Assembly: GCF_000737195.2 (NCBI RefSeq)
Contig: NZ_JALM01000123.1
Span: 1 to 45,734, forward strand
Reading direction: 5' to 3'
DNA from: Sciscionella sediminilitoris
Lineage (GTDB): Bacteria > Actinomycetota > Actinomycetes > Mycobacteriales > Pseudonocardiaceae
Length of the DNA: 45,734 nucleotides
Shown here: positions 29,744-38,170 of the stretch, in pieces
How the letters are laid out: each line of letters begins with the position of its first letter
How positions within the stretch are numbered: position 1 is the stretch's first letter
The notes under the pieces: generated by a model
The model's database searches: none
What the model saw: the letters and a program-made list of their open reading frames with translations, nothing else
What the model was told of the DNA's origin: nothing
Position numbers and translations under genes: made by a program

Positions 29744-31165
29744 GTGGCGAAACCGCGAGAGGGTGGCTCCTCCGCAGGGTTCGAGCGAAGGCTCGGGCTC
29801 GGCCAGGCGACCGCGATCAACATGACGCAGATGTGCGGCATCGGCCCGTTCATCACGATCCCGCTCATCGTGACCGCGATGGGCGGACCGCAGGCGGTCA
29901 TCGGCTGGGTGGTCGGCGCGCTGCTCGCCCTGCTCGACGGCCTGATCTGGGCCGAGCTCGGGGCCGCGATGCCGGGTGCCGGGGGAACCTATCTGTACCT
30001 GCGCGAGGCCTTCCAGTACCGCACCGGGCGATTGATGCCGTTCCTGTTCGTCTGGACCGCGGTGCTCTCCATCCCGCTGATCATGTCCAGCGGAATCATC
30101 GGACTGGTGCAGTACCTGGGCTACCTGTGGCCCGCGGTGGTGGACTCCGCGGGCAATCCGAACGTGCTCGGGCACGTGATCGGCATCCTGCTCGTGGGCG
30201 CCATCGTGGTGCTGCTCTACCGCAAGGTGGGCGACGTCAGCCGGATCACCACGGTGTTCTTCTGCATCATGCTGTTCTCCATCCTCGCGGTGGTCATCGC
30301 GGCCTACACGCATTTCCACCCGGATCTGGCCTTCACCTTCCCGAAGGGCTCGTTCAGCCTCGGCGGGCACTTCTGGATGGGGCTCGGCGCCGGGCTGATG
30401 CTCGCGATCTACGACTACCTCGGCTATTACACGACCGCCTACATGGGCGCGGAGATCCGGAATCCCGGGCGCAATCTGCCGCGGTCGATCATCATCTCGG
30501 TCATCGGCATCATGCTGCTGTACCTGCTGCTGCAGGTCGGCGTGCTGGGCGCGGTGCCGTGGCAGGAGATCGCGCACTCGAACTCGGCGGCGGCGCTCGT
30601 GCTGGAACGCACCTGGGGCTCCGTGGTGGCCAAGGTGCTCACCGTGTTCATCGTGATCACCGCGTTCGCCTCGGTGTTCGCCGGACTGCTCGGCGGTTCC
30701 CGGGTGCCCTACGAGGCCGCGAAGGACCGGGTTTTCCTGCCGTGGTTCGGGAAACTGCATCCCCGGCTGCGCTTCCCGCACGTGGGACTGCTGGTACTCG
30801 GGGTGATCACCGCACTTGGCTCGTTGCTCGATCTGTCCACGGTGATCTCCATGCTCAACGCGGTGATCGTAGTCGTGCAGGCGGTTGCCCAGGCGGTCGC
30901 GCTGATCGTGCTGCGGCGAAGGCAACCGGATCTGCGCAGGCCGTACAAGCAGTGGCTGTACCCGGTGCCCTGTGTGCTGGCCATTCTCGGCTGGATCTAC
31001 GTGTACATCTCCTCGGGAACGCTGGCGATCGTCATGTCGCTGATCTGGCTCGCCGTCGGGGTGAGCGCCTTCCTGATCTGGGCACGTGTGGAGCGGACCT
31101 GGCCGTTCGGGCCGAAGGACATTCAGGAGCGGTTCCTCGGCCAGGACCCTGTGCAAGCCGGATGA
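29744..31165 (+). CDS. APC-superfamily amino acid/amine permease
   Basis: A 473-residue inner-membrane transporter with about 12 hydrophobic segments. The first helix, LGLGQATAINMTQMCGIGPFITIPLI, has the glycine-rich broken-helix signature of the APC family, and ALIVLRRRQPDLRRPYKQWLYP is the typical loop before the last helices. The solute cannot be read from sequence; the family carries amino acids, polyamines and related amines. GTG 29744 is preferred (AGAGGTGG site); GTG 29735 is possible. The carnitine acyltransferase gene starts 19 bp downstream, and the divergent ROK gene and its likely operator suggest common control. Confidence 0.9.
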   Translation: MAKPREGGSSAGFERRLGLGQATAINMTQMCGIGPFITIPLIVTAMGGPQAVIGWVVGALLALLDGLIWAELGAAMPGAGGTYLYLREAFQYRTGRLMPFLFVWTAVLSIPLIMSSGIIGLVQYLGYLWPAVVDSAGNPNVLGHVIGILLVGAIVVLLYRKVGDVSRITTVFFCIMLFSILAVVIAAYTHFHPDLAFTFPKGSFSLGGHFWMGLGAGLMLAIYDYLGYYTTAYMGAEIRNPGRNLPRSIIISVIGIMLLYLLLQVGVLGAVPWQEIAHSNSAAALVLERTWGSVVAKVLTVFIVITAFASVFAGLLGGSRVPYEAAKDRVFLPWFGKLHPRLRFPHVGLLVLGVITALGSLLDLSTVISMLNAVIVVVQAVAQAVALIVLRRRQPDLRRPYKQWLYPVPCVLAILGWIYVYISSGTLAIVMSLIWLAVGVSAFLIWARVERTWPFGPKDIQERFLGQDPVQAG

Positions 31166-31171
31166 CTCGGC

Positions 31172-31177
31172 TAGGGT
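31172..31177 (+). promoter_or_regulatory. Internal -10 element for a leaderless acyltransferase transcript
   Basis: TAGGGT lies 7 bases before the GTG of the acyltransferase gene, which has no ribosome site. The gene could be read both from the permease promoter and from this internal start. No clear -35 is present. Confidence 0.4.
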
Positions 31178-31184
31178 GCCGCCC

Positions 31185-32888
31185 GTGGAGCAGAACGAGG
31201 ATGTCCTACCGCGGGTGCCATTGCCGACCGTCGAACAGAGCTGTGCACGGTTCCTCGACTGGTGCGCCCCGCTGCTCACCACCGAGCAGCTGCGCGAGAC
31301 CGAGACCGCGGTTGCCGAGTTCCGGGGCGCGCCGGAAGCGGTGGACGCCCAGGCCCGGCTCGCGGAGTACGAGCAGAGCCCGGGGGTGCAGAGCTGGCTG
31401 GACGAGTTCTGGGAATTCCGTTACCTCGGCAGGCGGGACCGGATCGCGCTGAACGCGAACTTCTTCTTCCTGTTCGAGGACTCCGGACAGCGCCAGCTTC
31501 CGCGCGCGGCAACCCTGCTGCACCGCGCGCTGCGGTACCGGCAGCGCATCCTGGACGGGAAACTCGCTCAGGCGGGCAACCGCGGGCAGCCGGAATCCAT
31601 GGCGCAGTACGGATTCCTGTTCGGCACCACCCGGATTCCCGGTGAAGGCCAGGACACCGCGCGCCCGCCGGGACCGGCGCGGCACATCGTGGTGTTCGTC
31701 CGCGGGCACGCCTTCCGCGTGGATGTGCTCGACGAACAGGGCTTGCCGTACGCGGAAGCGGAACTCGCCGCGGTGCTGGACACGGTCCTCGAAGCGACGG
31801 TGGGCAGGGGAGCCGGGGTCGGCGCGCTCACCAGTGCGGCCCGCGCCGAATGGGCCGGGGACCGCCAGGCGCTGCTTGAACTGGGCAACACGCCCGCGCT
31901 CGAGACGGTGGAGACGGCGCTGCTGTGCCTGTGCCTGGAGGACGAGCAGCCCGGGGACACCCACGGCAGTTGCGCCCAGCTGCTGCACGGGGACCCCGGC
32001 AACCGGTGGTTCGACAAGGCCCTCTCGCTGATCGTGTTCCCGGACGGGACCGCAGGGGTCAACGTGGAGCACTGCCGCTTGGACGGCACCACGATGCTGC
32101 ATCTGGTGGACGCGATCCTCGGCACGGACGAGGACCAGGACGGTACGGACCAGGACAGCACCGGGGAACCCGGCTACGCGCCGATCTCGTTCACCCTCGA
32201 CGAGGCACTGCGGGCCCGGATCGCCGAGACCGCGGCCGCGTTCACCGAATACGCGGGCCAGACGGCGACCGAACTGCTCGCGATCGACGATTTCGGGGCC
32301 GAGGACGCGAAGGCGCTCGGGGTCTCCCCGGACGCGTTCGTCCAGCTGGCCTATCAGCTCGCGCACCAGCGCGCCAAGGGATTCCTCGGTGCCACCTACG
32401 AATCCATCGCCACCCGGCAGTACCGCAACGGGCGCACCGAAGCGATGCGGGTGGTCACCCCGGAGCTGCACCGCTTCGTGACGCTGATGGAGGACCCGGC
32501 GGCGAGCGCGGCGGAGCGGATCGCGGCGGCACGCGATGCGGCGCGTGCCCATGTCGCGCGGGCCAAGCAGTGCCAGGCAGGTGCCGCGCCCGAACAACAC
32601 CTGTGGGAACTGTCCAGGCGCGGTGCGGAGGGTCTCGCGCTCTACGACAGCCCCGGCTGGCGCATCATGCGCTCGGATTACCTGTCCACCAGTTCGGCGC
32701 CTTCCCGGCACATTCAGTACTTCGGCTTCGGTTCGACCAGCCCGCAGTGCATCGGTATCGCCTACGTGCTGCTGCCCTCGCGATTCCATGTGCACCTGTG
32801 CACCCCGGAGGCGGTACGCGAACCGATGCAGGTCTTCGCCCGCGAACTGTCCGGGGCGATCGCTGAACTGCGCAGCTTGCTGGGGTGA
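31185..32888 (+). CDS. Choline/carnitine O-acyltransferase family protein
   Basis: A 567-residue member of the carnitine/choline acyltransferase family, mostly known from eukaryotes, which moves acyl groups between CoA and the hydroxyl of carnitine or choline. The N-terminal LPRVPLPTVEQSCARFLDWCAPLL matches the family opening. The catalytic base is H296 in VEHCRLDGTTM (H-x3-D-G, D300), and the STS motif that binds the substrate carboxylate is S501-T502-S503 in YLSTSSAPS. Length is that of a full enzyme without a transit peptide. The gene is 19 bp downstream of an APC permease. Which acyl acceptor is used is not known. Confidence 0.88.
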   Translation: MEQNEDVLPRVPLPTVEQSCARFLDWCAPLLTTEQLRETETAVAEFRGAPEAVDAQARLAEYEQSPGVQSWLDEFWEFRYLGRRDRIALNANFFFLFEDSGQRQLPRAATLLHRALRYRQRILDGKLAQAGNRGQPESMAQYGFLFGTTRIPGEGQDTARPPGPARHIVVFVRGHAFRVDVLDEQGLPYAEAELAAVLDTVLEATVGRGAGVGALTSAARAEWAGDRQALLELGNTPALETVETALLCLCLEDEQPGDTHGSCAQLLHGDPGNRWFDKALSLIVFPDGTAGVNVEHCRLDGTTMLHLVDAILGTDEDQDGTDQDSTGEPGYAPISFTLDEALRARIAETAAAFTEYAGQTATELLAIDDFGAEDAKALGVSPDAFVQLAYQLAHQRAKGFLGATYESIATRQYRNGRTEAMRVVTPELHRFVTLMEDPAASAAERIAAARDAARAHVARAKQCQAGAAPEQHLWELSRRGAEGLALYDSPGWRIMRSDYLSTSSAPSRHIQYFGFGSTSPQCIGIAYVLLPSRFHVHLCTPEAVREPMQVFARELSGAIAELRSLLG

Positions 32889-32889
32889 G

Positions 32890-33774
32890 TCACCGCTCGC
32901 GCAGCATCGTTGCCCCGACGGTGGCCCGTGGGTCGCGGGCCCGCCAGGAACCGGACTCCACGGCCGCCAGGAAATCGGCGAGGGCGGCGTTGAACGAATC
33001 CGGCTCCTCGAGGTTCGCGGTGTGCCCGGTGCGTTCGAGCACCCGCAGGCCCGCCGTGGGGATCGTGCGCTTGAGCAGCAGGGCCGGTTCGAGGCAGCCG
33101 TCGTCCTCGTCCCCGGTGAGCACCAGCGTGGGCACCCGCAGTTCCGCGAGCCGGTCGGTGAGCTCATAGAGGGAGGGACGCAGGCGCTGCACGCCGAGCA
33201 TCGTCAGCCGGGCACCGAGCGGATCGTGCTCGGCGAGCCGCTCGTGGAATTCGGCCCAGCCCCGCGGATCCTTGTTCTGGAATTGCACCCGGGACGGCCC
33301 GCGCGCGTACCACTCGGCGACCGCGCGGGCTCCCGTTTCGGTGTAGGCCTCGGCCACCTTCTCGCACTCGGCGGCGAATCCCGCTCGCTTGTCCGGGGCG
33401 GCCCCGTAACCGACCCCGGCCACTACGAGCGAGGCGGCGCGTTCGGGATGGTCGAGGCCGAGATGCAGCGTGCAGAATCCGCCCATGGACAGGCCCACGA
33501 TGTGCGCGCGTTCGATGCCCAGCCCGTCCAGCACGGCGATCGCGTCGGCCACCGCCCGCTGCTGCGAGTAGGCCGAGGCATCCGCGGGCACCCCGGAGGG
33601 CGGATAACCGCGCGCCGCGTAGCTCACGCACCGGTACTGCCGGGAGAACCGCCGCAGCTGTGGTTCCCAGCTGCGATGGTCACCGGCGAACTCGTGCACG
33701 AACAGGATCGGGAACCCGGTTCCGGTCTCCTCGACGAACAGCCGGACACCGTCGTCCGTAGTGACGTAGGCCAT
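32890..33774 (-). CDS. Alpha/beta hydrolase
   Basis: A 294-residue alpha/beta-hydrolase. The oxyanion region is VHEFAGDHRSWEP, with HEF where HGx is more usual, the nucleophile elbow is GLSMGG (about residues 103-108), the acid Asp lies in LVLTGDEDDG and the base His in ERTGHTANLEEPD. The substrate is not evident; the family includes esterases, C-C hydrolases and enol-lactonases. The ATG 33774 is chosen because the 22-bp spacer to coxG carries the promoter and no ribosome site is seen. It is 1 bp from the stop of the acyltransferase gene. Confidence 0.88.
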   Translation of the reverse strand: MAYVTTDDGVRLFVEETGTGFPILFVHEFAGDHRSWEPQLRRFSRQYRCVSYAARGYPPSGVPADASAYSQQRAVADAIAVLDGLGIERAHIVGLSMGGFCTLHLGLDHPERAASLVVAGVGYGAAPDKRAGFAAECEKVAEAYTETGARAVAEWYARGPSRVQFQNKDPRGWAEFHERLAEHDPLGARLTMLGVQRLRPSLYELTDRLAELRVPTLVLTGDEDDGCLEPALLLKRTIPTAGLRVLERTGHTANLEEPDSFNAALADFLAAVESGSWRARDPRATVGATMLRER

Positions 33775-33779
33775 GGCAA

Positions 33780-33791
33780 ATGGTATACCAT
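33780..33791. promoter_or_regulatory. Palindromic bidirectional promoter/operator in a 22-bp divergent spacer
   Basis: ATGGTATACCAT is a perfect 12-bp palindrome lying centrally between two ATG codons on opposite strands (33774 and 33797). On each strand a -10-like TATACC or TACCAT ends 5-7 bases before its ATG, so both mRNAs would be leaderless. TGGTATACCA also resembles GntR-family (FadR/VanR type) half-site pairs. A repressor bound here would shut both genes. Confidence 0.6.
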
Positions 33792-33796
33792 GTTTC

Positions 33797-34495
33797 ATGC
33801 AGATCCAGAACGAAGTCCGGCTCGCGATCCCGCCCGAGCGGTTGTTCCCGCTGCTGTGCGAGGTGGAGCGGATCGCGCCCTGCCTTCCGGGAGCGAGCCT
33901 GGACGGGCGGGACGGCGAGGCCTACACCGGGACGGTGCGGATCAAGGTCGGCCCGATCGCCTCGCAGTACGCGGGGAAGGTGCGGTTCCTCGAACTGGAC
34001 GAGACCAACCGGCGCGCCGTGCTCTCCGCGCGTGGCACCGAACAGCACGGCGGGGGGAACGCGGAGGCGAAAGTGGTGGCCACGGTCACCGCGGACGGCG
34101 AGGGGGCCAGCGTGCTGCACCTTGCCACGGATCTGGACATCCGCGGCAAGGTCGCACAGTTCGGCAGGGGAGTGCTCGGTGACGTCTCGCAACGGCTGAT
34201 CGAGCAGTTCGCCCGCAATCTCGGGGAACGGCTCGCCGGTGGCGGCCTGGACACCGCGGGCACCGACGGGGCCACCGACAGTGCGCAGCAGTCCGCGCCC
34301 GCCGTCACACCACCGGAAGCCGGAGCGGTGGACGGGCTCGGCCTGGTGCTGGCCCCGCTACTGCGCCGCGCGGCCCCGGTGCTGGCCGGGGCGGTGGGCG
34401 GATTCCTCGCCGGACTGGTCCTGCGGCGGCGGGGCGGCCGGGAGATCACGGTGAAGCTGATCATTCCGAGGGACCCCGCTGGTCAAGGCGGGTAG
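33797..34495 (+). CDS. coxG: CoxG-like SRPBCC protein with C-terminal membrane anchor
   Basis: A 232-residue protein. Residues 1-145 form the CoxG SRPBCC lipid-binding fold (NEVRLAIPPERLFPLLCEVERIAPCLPGA; GTVRIKVGPIASQYAGKVRFLELDE; LDIRGKVAQFGRGVLGDVSQRLIEQFARNL). A Gly/Ala/Pro linker and a hydrophobic anchor (about 181-210) ending RRRGGR follow. CoxG anchors Mo-CO dehydrogenase to the membrane and has been reported to bind menaquinone. No coxL, coxM or coxS gene is here; the partner on this strand is the molybdopterin oxidoreductase starting 20 bp downstream. Confidence 0.9.
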   Translation: MQIQNEVRLAIPPERLFPLLCEVERIAPCLPGASLDGRDGEAYTGTVRIKVGPIASQYAGKVRFLELDETNRRAVLSARGTEQHGGGNAEAKVVATVTADGEGASVLHLATDLDIRGKVAQFGRGVLGDVSQRLIEQFARNLGERLAGGGLDTAGTDGATDSAQQSAPAVTPPEAGAVDGLGLVLAPLLRRAAPVLAGAVGGFLAGLVLRRRGGREITVKLIIPRDPAGQGG

Positions 34496-34515
34496 GGAAG
34501 GCGCAGGATAGGGGT

Positions 34516-36786
34516 ATGAGTAAGGCGCCACGCGAGGACATCGACGAATCCGCCATCGAGGTCGGCCACCCCAAGGAATGGGCAGTGGGCATACCAGGGG
34601 TGATGGTCTCGCTCAAACGCGGAATGGAGCAGATGGGACCGGTCCGCACGGTGCGCACGCTGCGCCTGCTGAACCAGACCCAGGGCTACGACTGCCCCGG
34701 TTGCGCCTGGCCGGATCCGCTCGGGCACCGCAAACCCGCCGAGTTCTGCGAGAACGGGGCGAAGGCGGTCGCCGAGGAAGCCACGAAACGGCGCGTGGAA
34801 CGGGACTTCTTCGCCACGCACAGCCTCGAAGAGCTGGACGCGAAGACGGACTACTGGCTCGGCCAGCAGGGCAGGCTCACCGAGCCGATGGTCCGCAGGG
34901 AGGGCGCGAGCCACTACGAGCCGATCTCCTGGGAGGACGCTTTCGCGCTCGTCGCGGAGAAGCTGCACGCCCTCGACTCGCCGGACCAGGCCGCCTTCTA
35001 CACCTCCGGGCGCACCAGCAACGAGGCCGCCTTCCTCTACCAGCTCATGGTGCGTGCCTTCGGCACCAACAACCTGCCGGACTGCTCCAACATGTGTCAC
35101 GAGTCCTCGGGCGCGGCGCTCTCCGAGACCATCGGCATCGGCAAGGGCTCGGTGACCCTGGAGGACATCGGCAAGGCCGACCTGATCGTGGTCGTCGGGC
35201 AGAACCCGGGAACCAACCATCCGCGGATGCTCTCCGCCCTCGAGGAGGCCAAGGAAGGCGGCGCGAAGATCATCGCGGTCAACCCGCTTCCCGAGGCAGG
35301 GCTGATGCGGTTCAAGAACCCGCAGCGCCCGCTGAAGGTCTTCGGTGAGGGCACCTCACTGGCCGACGAGTTCTGCCAGATCCGGCTCGGCGGCGATCTG
35401 GCGCTGTTCGCCGCGATCGGGCAGCTGCTGCTCGAAGCGGACGCGGTGGACCACGAGTTCGTCGAGCAGTACGGCCACGGATTCGCCGAGTACGCCGAGC
35501 ACCTGCGCGGGCTGGACTGGGCCGCCGTGGAGCGCGCCACCGGGTTGGAGCTCGACCAGATCCGGCGGGTCGCCGACCTGTTCGCCGGGTCCGAGCGCAC
35601 CATCGTGTGCTGGGCGATGGGACTGACCCAGCACAAGCACGCGGTACCCACCATCCGCGAGGTCATGAACGTGCTGCTGATGCGCGGCATGATGGGCAAG
35701 CCGGGCGCGGGTGCCTGCCCGGTGCGCGGCCACTCGAACGTGCAAGGCGACCGGACCATGGGCGTGTGGGAGAAGATGCCGGACGCTTTCCTCGACGCGC
35801 TGGAGAAGCGGTTCGGGGTGCCCATGCCGCGCGAGCACGGCTTCGACACGGTGGACGCGATCCGCGCCATGAACGCCGGGGATGTGCGGGTGTTCTTCGG
35901 GGTCGGCGGGAACTTCGTCGCCGCGACCCCGGACACCGAGGCCACCGAGAAGGGGCTGCGGGACTGCGACCTCACGGTGCAGGTGTCGACGAAACTCAAC
36001 CGTTCGCACGCGGTCGCCGGGCGCACGGCGCTGATCCTGCCGACCCTCGGGCGCACCGAACGCGACCGGCAGGAGGGCGGGGACCAGTTCGTCACCGTCG
36101 AGGACTCGATGTCCATGGTGCACGCCTCGCGCGGGCGGCTGGCCCCGGCTTCCGAGCAGCTGCGCTCCGAGGTCGCGATCGTCTGCGGGGTGGCCCGCGC
36201 GCTGTTCGGCGAGCAGCACCCGATTCCGTGGCAGCGCTTCGAGCGGGACTACGACGCGATCCGGGACGCGATCGCGGCGGTGGTGCCCGGCTGCGCCGAC
36301 TACAACCAGCGGGTCCGCACCAAGAACGGTTTCGTGCTCCCGCATCCGCCGCGGGACTCGCGGGAATTCCCCACCGCCACGGGGAAAGCGAACTTCACCG
36401 TGAACGAGTTCGAGGCGCCGAGCGCCCCGAAGGGGCGGCTGCTGCTGCAGACCATGCGCAGCCACGATCAGTACAACACCACGATCTACGGGCTTTCCGA
36501 CCGGTATCGGGGCATCGAGAACGGCAGGCGGGTCGTGTTCGTGAACGAGAAGGACCTCGCCGAACTCGGCCTCAGCAACGGCCAGATCGTCGACCTGGTC
36601 AGCGAATGGGCCGACGGGGAGCGGCGCGCGGAGCGGTTCCGGATCGTCGACTACCCGACCACGGAGGGCTGCGCGGCCGCCTACTTCCCGGAGGCCAACC
36701 CGCTCGTTCCGCTGGAGTCCACCGCGGCCGCCTCGAACACACCGACCTCGAAGTCGATCGTGGTGCGCCTGGAACCGCGTAGCTGA
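34516..36786 (+). CDS. FdhF/YdeP-family molybdopterin oxidoreductase
   Basis: A 756-residue cytoplasmic enzyme of the FdhF/YdeP family (formate-dehydrogenase-alpha-like). It has a cysteine set, C60 and C63 in YDCPGCAWPDP and C78 in EFCENGAKA, plausible for a 4Fe-4S cluster, and C194 in DCSNMCHES at the site of the molybdenum ligand. Pterin-binding blocks follow: VVVGQNPGTNHPRML and CPVRGHSNVQGDRTMG, and the C-terminal molydopterin dinucleotide-binding domain (LLLQTMRSHDQYNTTIYG). There is no Tat signal. The substrate of this family is unknown. The ribosome site is AGGGG. It is the second gene after coxG. Confidence 0.93.
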   Translation: MSKAPREDIDESAIEVGHPKEWAVGIPGVMVSLKRGMEQMGPVRTVRTLRLLNQTQGYDCPGCAWPDPLGHRKPAEFCENGAKAVAEEATKRRVERDFFATHSLEELDAKTDYWLGQQGRLTEPMVRREGASHYEPISWEDAFALVAEKLHALDSPDQAAFYTSGRTSNEAAFLYQLMVRAFGTNNLPDCSNMCHESSGAALSETIGIGKGSVTLEDIGKADLIVVVGQNPGTNHPRMLSALEEAKEGGAKIIAVNPLPEAGLMRFKNPQRPLKVFGEGTSLADEFCQIRLGGDLALFAAIGQLLLEADAVDHEFVEQYGHGFAEYAEHLRGLDWAAVERATGLELDQIRRVADLFAGSERTIVCWAMGLTQHKHAVPTIREVMNVLLMRGMMGKPGAGACPVRGHSNVQGDRTMGVWEKMPDAFLDALEKRFGVPMPREHGFDTVDAIRAMNAGDVRVFFGVGGNFVAATPDTEATEKGLRDCDLTVQVSTKLNRSHAVAGRTALILPTLGRTERDRQEGGDQFVTVEDSMSMVHASRGRLAPASEQLRSEVAIVCGVARALFGEQHPIPWQRFERDYDAIRDAIAAVVPGCADYNQRVRTKNGFVLPHPPRDSREFPTATGKANFTVNEFEAPSAPKGRLLLQTMRSHDQYNTTIYGLSDRYRGIENGRRVVFVNEKDLAELGLSNGQIVDLVSEWADGERRAERFRIVDYPTTEGCAAAYFPEANPLVPLESTAAASNTPTSKSIVVRLEPRS

Positions 36787-36796
36787 GCGGGCCCGG

Positions 36797-38170
36797 TCAG
36801 GCCTCGCGCAGCCCGCGCAGGTTCCGGTCCAGAGCGGTCAGGCCGAACAGCAGCAGCCCGGCGCCGCACAGCACGAGGCCGAGCACGCCGAGCCCGTCAT
36901 CGCTGACCCCGGTGCCGAAACACAGGGCGAGCACACTGGTCGAGGCGAGCGCGCCGATGTACTGCGAGGTGCGGAACAACCCGCTCAGGGTGCCGATCCG
37001 GTCCAGTGGTGCCTGCGCATAGAGCGCGGTCTGGTTGGCCACCGTGGCCAGCCCCTGACCGAGGCCGAAGCAGAACCCGACCGCGACGAGCACCCCGAGC
37101 GCGGTGTCCGAGCTCAGGAACAGCAGCGCGAGGCTGCCCGCGAGCAAGGTGGCCGCGGTGAGCATCAGTCGGCCCCGCGCCCTGATGCCGAGGCGGTTGC
37201 CGAACGCGGACAGCAGCACGGTGGTCAGCGACATCGGCAGCAGGGCGACTCCGATCGCGGAGTCGCCGAGCTGCCCGGTGTGCGCCAGCCACTGCGGATA
37301 GCCGTACAGGAAGGCGTAGATCGCCAGATAGGCCAGCGCCTGCCTGCCGTAGGTGCGCAGCAGGGCGCCGTTCCCGGCGAGGGCGCGCAGATCGAGGAAC
37401 GGTTCCCGGGCGCGCAGCTGCCACCACACCAGCACCGCGGCCAGTGCCGCACCGGTGAGCAGCAATGGCATCGAGGGGGTGGTGCCGAGCAGCAGCAGGG
37501 CGAGCAGGGTGGCCGAGAACAGACCGATCCCGGCGAGGTCGATCCCGCGTGCGGAACCGGCGCGCCGTAGCTGGTCGGCGGGCAGCCAGAGCAGCGCCAG
37601 CACCAGGCCCGCCAGGGCGAGCGGGATGTTCACCGCGAAGGTCGCCTGCCAGCCGAGGGCACTGGTCAGGAACGCGCCGAGGGTGGGACCGGCGGCCATG
37701 GAGGCCTGGGTGGAGGTGGCCACCGTGGCGAGCACCCCGCCGGGCACCGTTTCCAGGCCGAGCGCGCTCGTGCGCTGTTTGATGATCGCCATCGCGGCCG
37801 GGAACCCGCTTGCCGTGCCGAAGCCGAGCACGACGCGGACCACGAGCAATACCCACAGGCTGGGCGCGAGCATCCCGGCGAGCCCGGCGAGGGCGACAAG
37901 GACCAGGCCGGTGCAGAGCACCCGGCGCGGGCCGTAACGATCCACGAGGCGGCCCATGATCGGCTGGGCGATGGCGGTGGCCAGGTAGAGCACGGTCACC
38001 AGCCAGACGGTGTGTGCCGGTGACGCGTCGAACTGCCGGCCGATCGGGGTGAGGGTCACCGCGATCATCGAGGAGTTGATGGCGTTGAGCAGGGTGCCGA
38101 GAACGAGCGGGGCGAGGAACCGGGGACCGAACGCGGTCCGGCCCGCGACCTGTTCCGGTGCCGCGGTCAT
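36797..38170 (-). CDS. MFS transporter, drug:H+ antiporter type
   Basis: A 457-residue major-facilitator protein with at least 12 hydrophobic helices, in the DHA family. Motif A between helices 2 and 3 reads GRLVDRYGPRRVL. Helix 4 has VVRVVLGFGTASGFPAAMAII, and the proline/glycine-rich helix 5 follows (SMAAGPTLGAFL). The start ATG overlaps the last bases of the PrpF-family gene (ATGA), so the two are coupled. As an exporter it could remove a product or toxic analogue of the same pathway; this is inference. Its end is 10 bp from the molybdopterin enzyme stop. Confidence 0.9.
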   Translation of the reverse strand: MTAAPEQVAGRTAFGPRFLAPLVLGTLLNAINSSMIAVTLTPIGRQFDASPAHTVWLVTVLYLATAIAQPIMGRLVDRYGPRRVLCTGLVLVALAGLAGMLAPSLWVLLVVRVVLGFGTASGFPAAMAIIKQRTSALGLETVPGGVLATVATSTQASMAAGPTLGAFLTSALGWQATFAVNIPLALAGLVLALLWLPADQLRRAGSARGIDLAGIGLFSATLLALLLLGTTPSMPLLLTGAALAAVLVWWQLRAREPFLDLRALAGNGALLRTYGRQALAYLAIYAFLYGYPQWLAHTGQLGDSAIGVALLPMSLTTVLLSAFGNRLGIRARGRLMLTAATLLAGSLALLFLSSDTALGVLVAVGFCFGLGQGLATVANQTALYAQAPLDRIGTLSGLFRTSQYIGALASTSVLALCFGTGVSDDGLGVLGLVLCGAGLLLFGLTALDRNLRGLREA

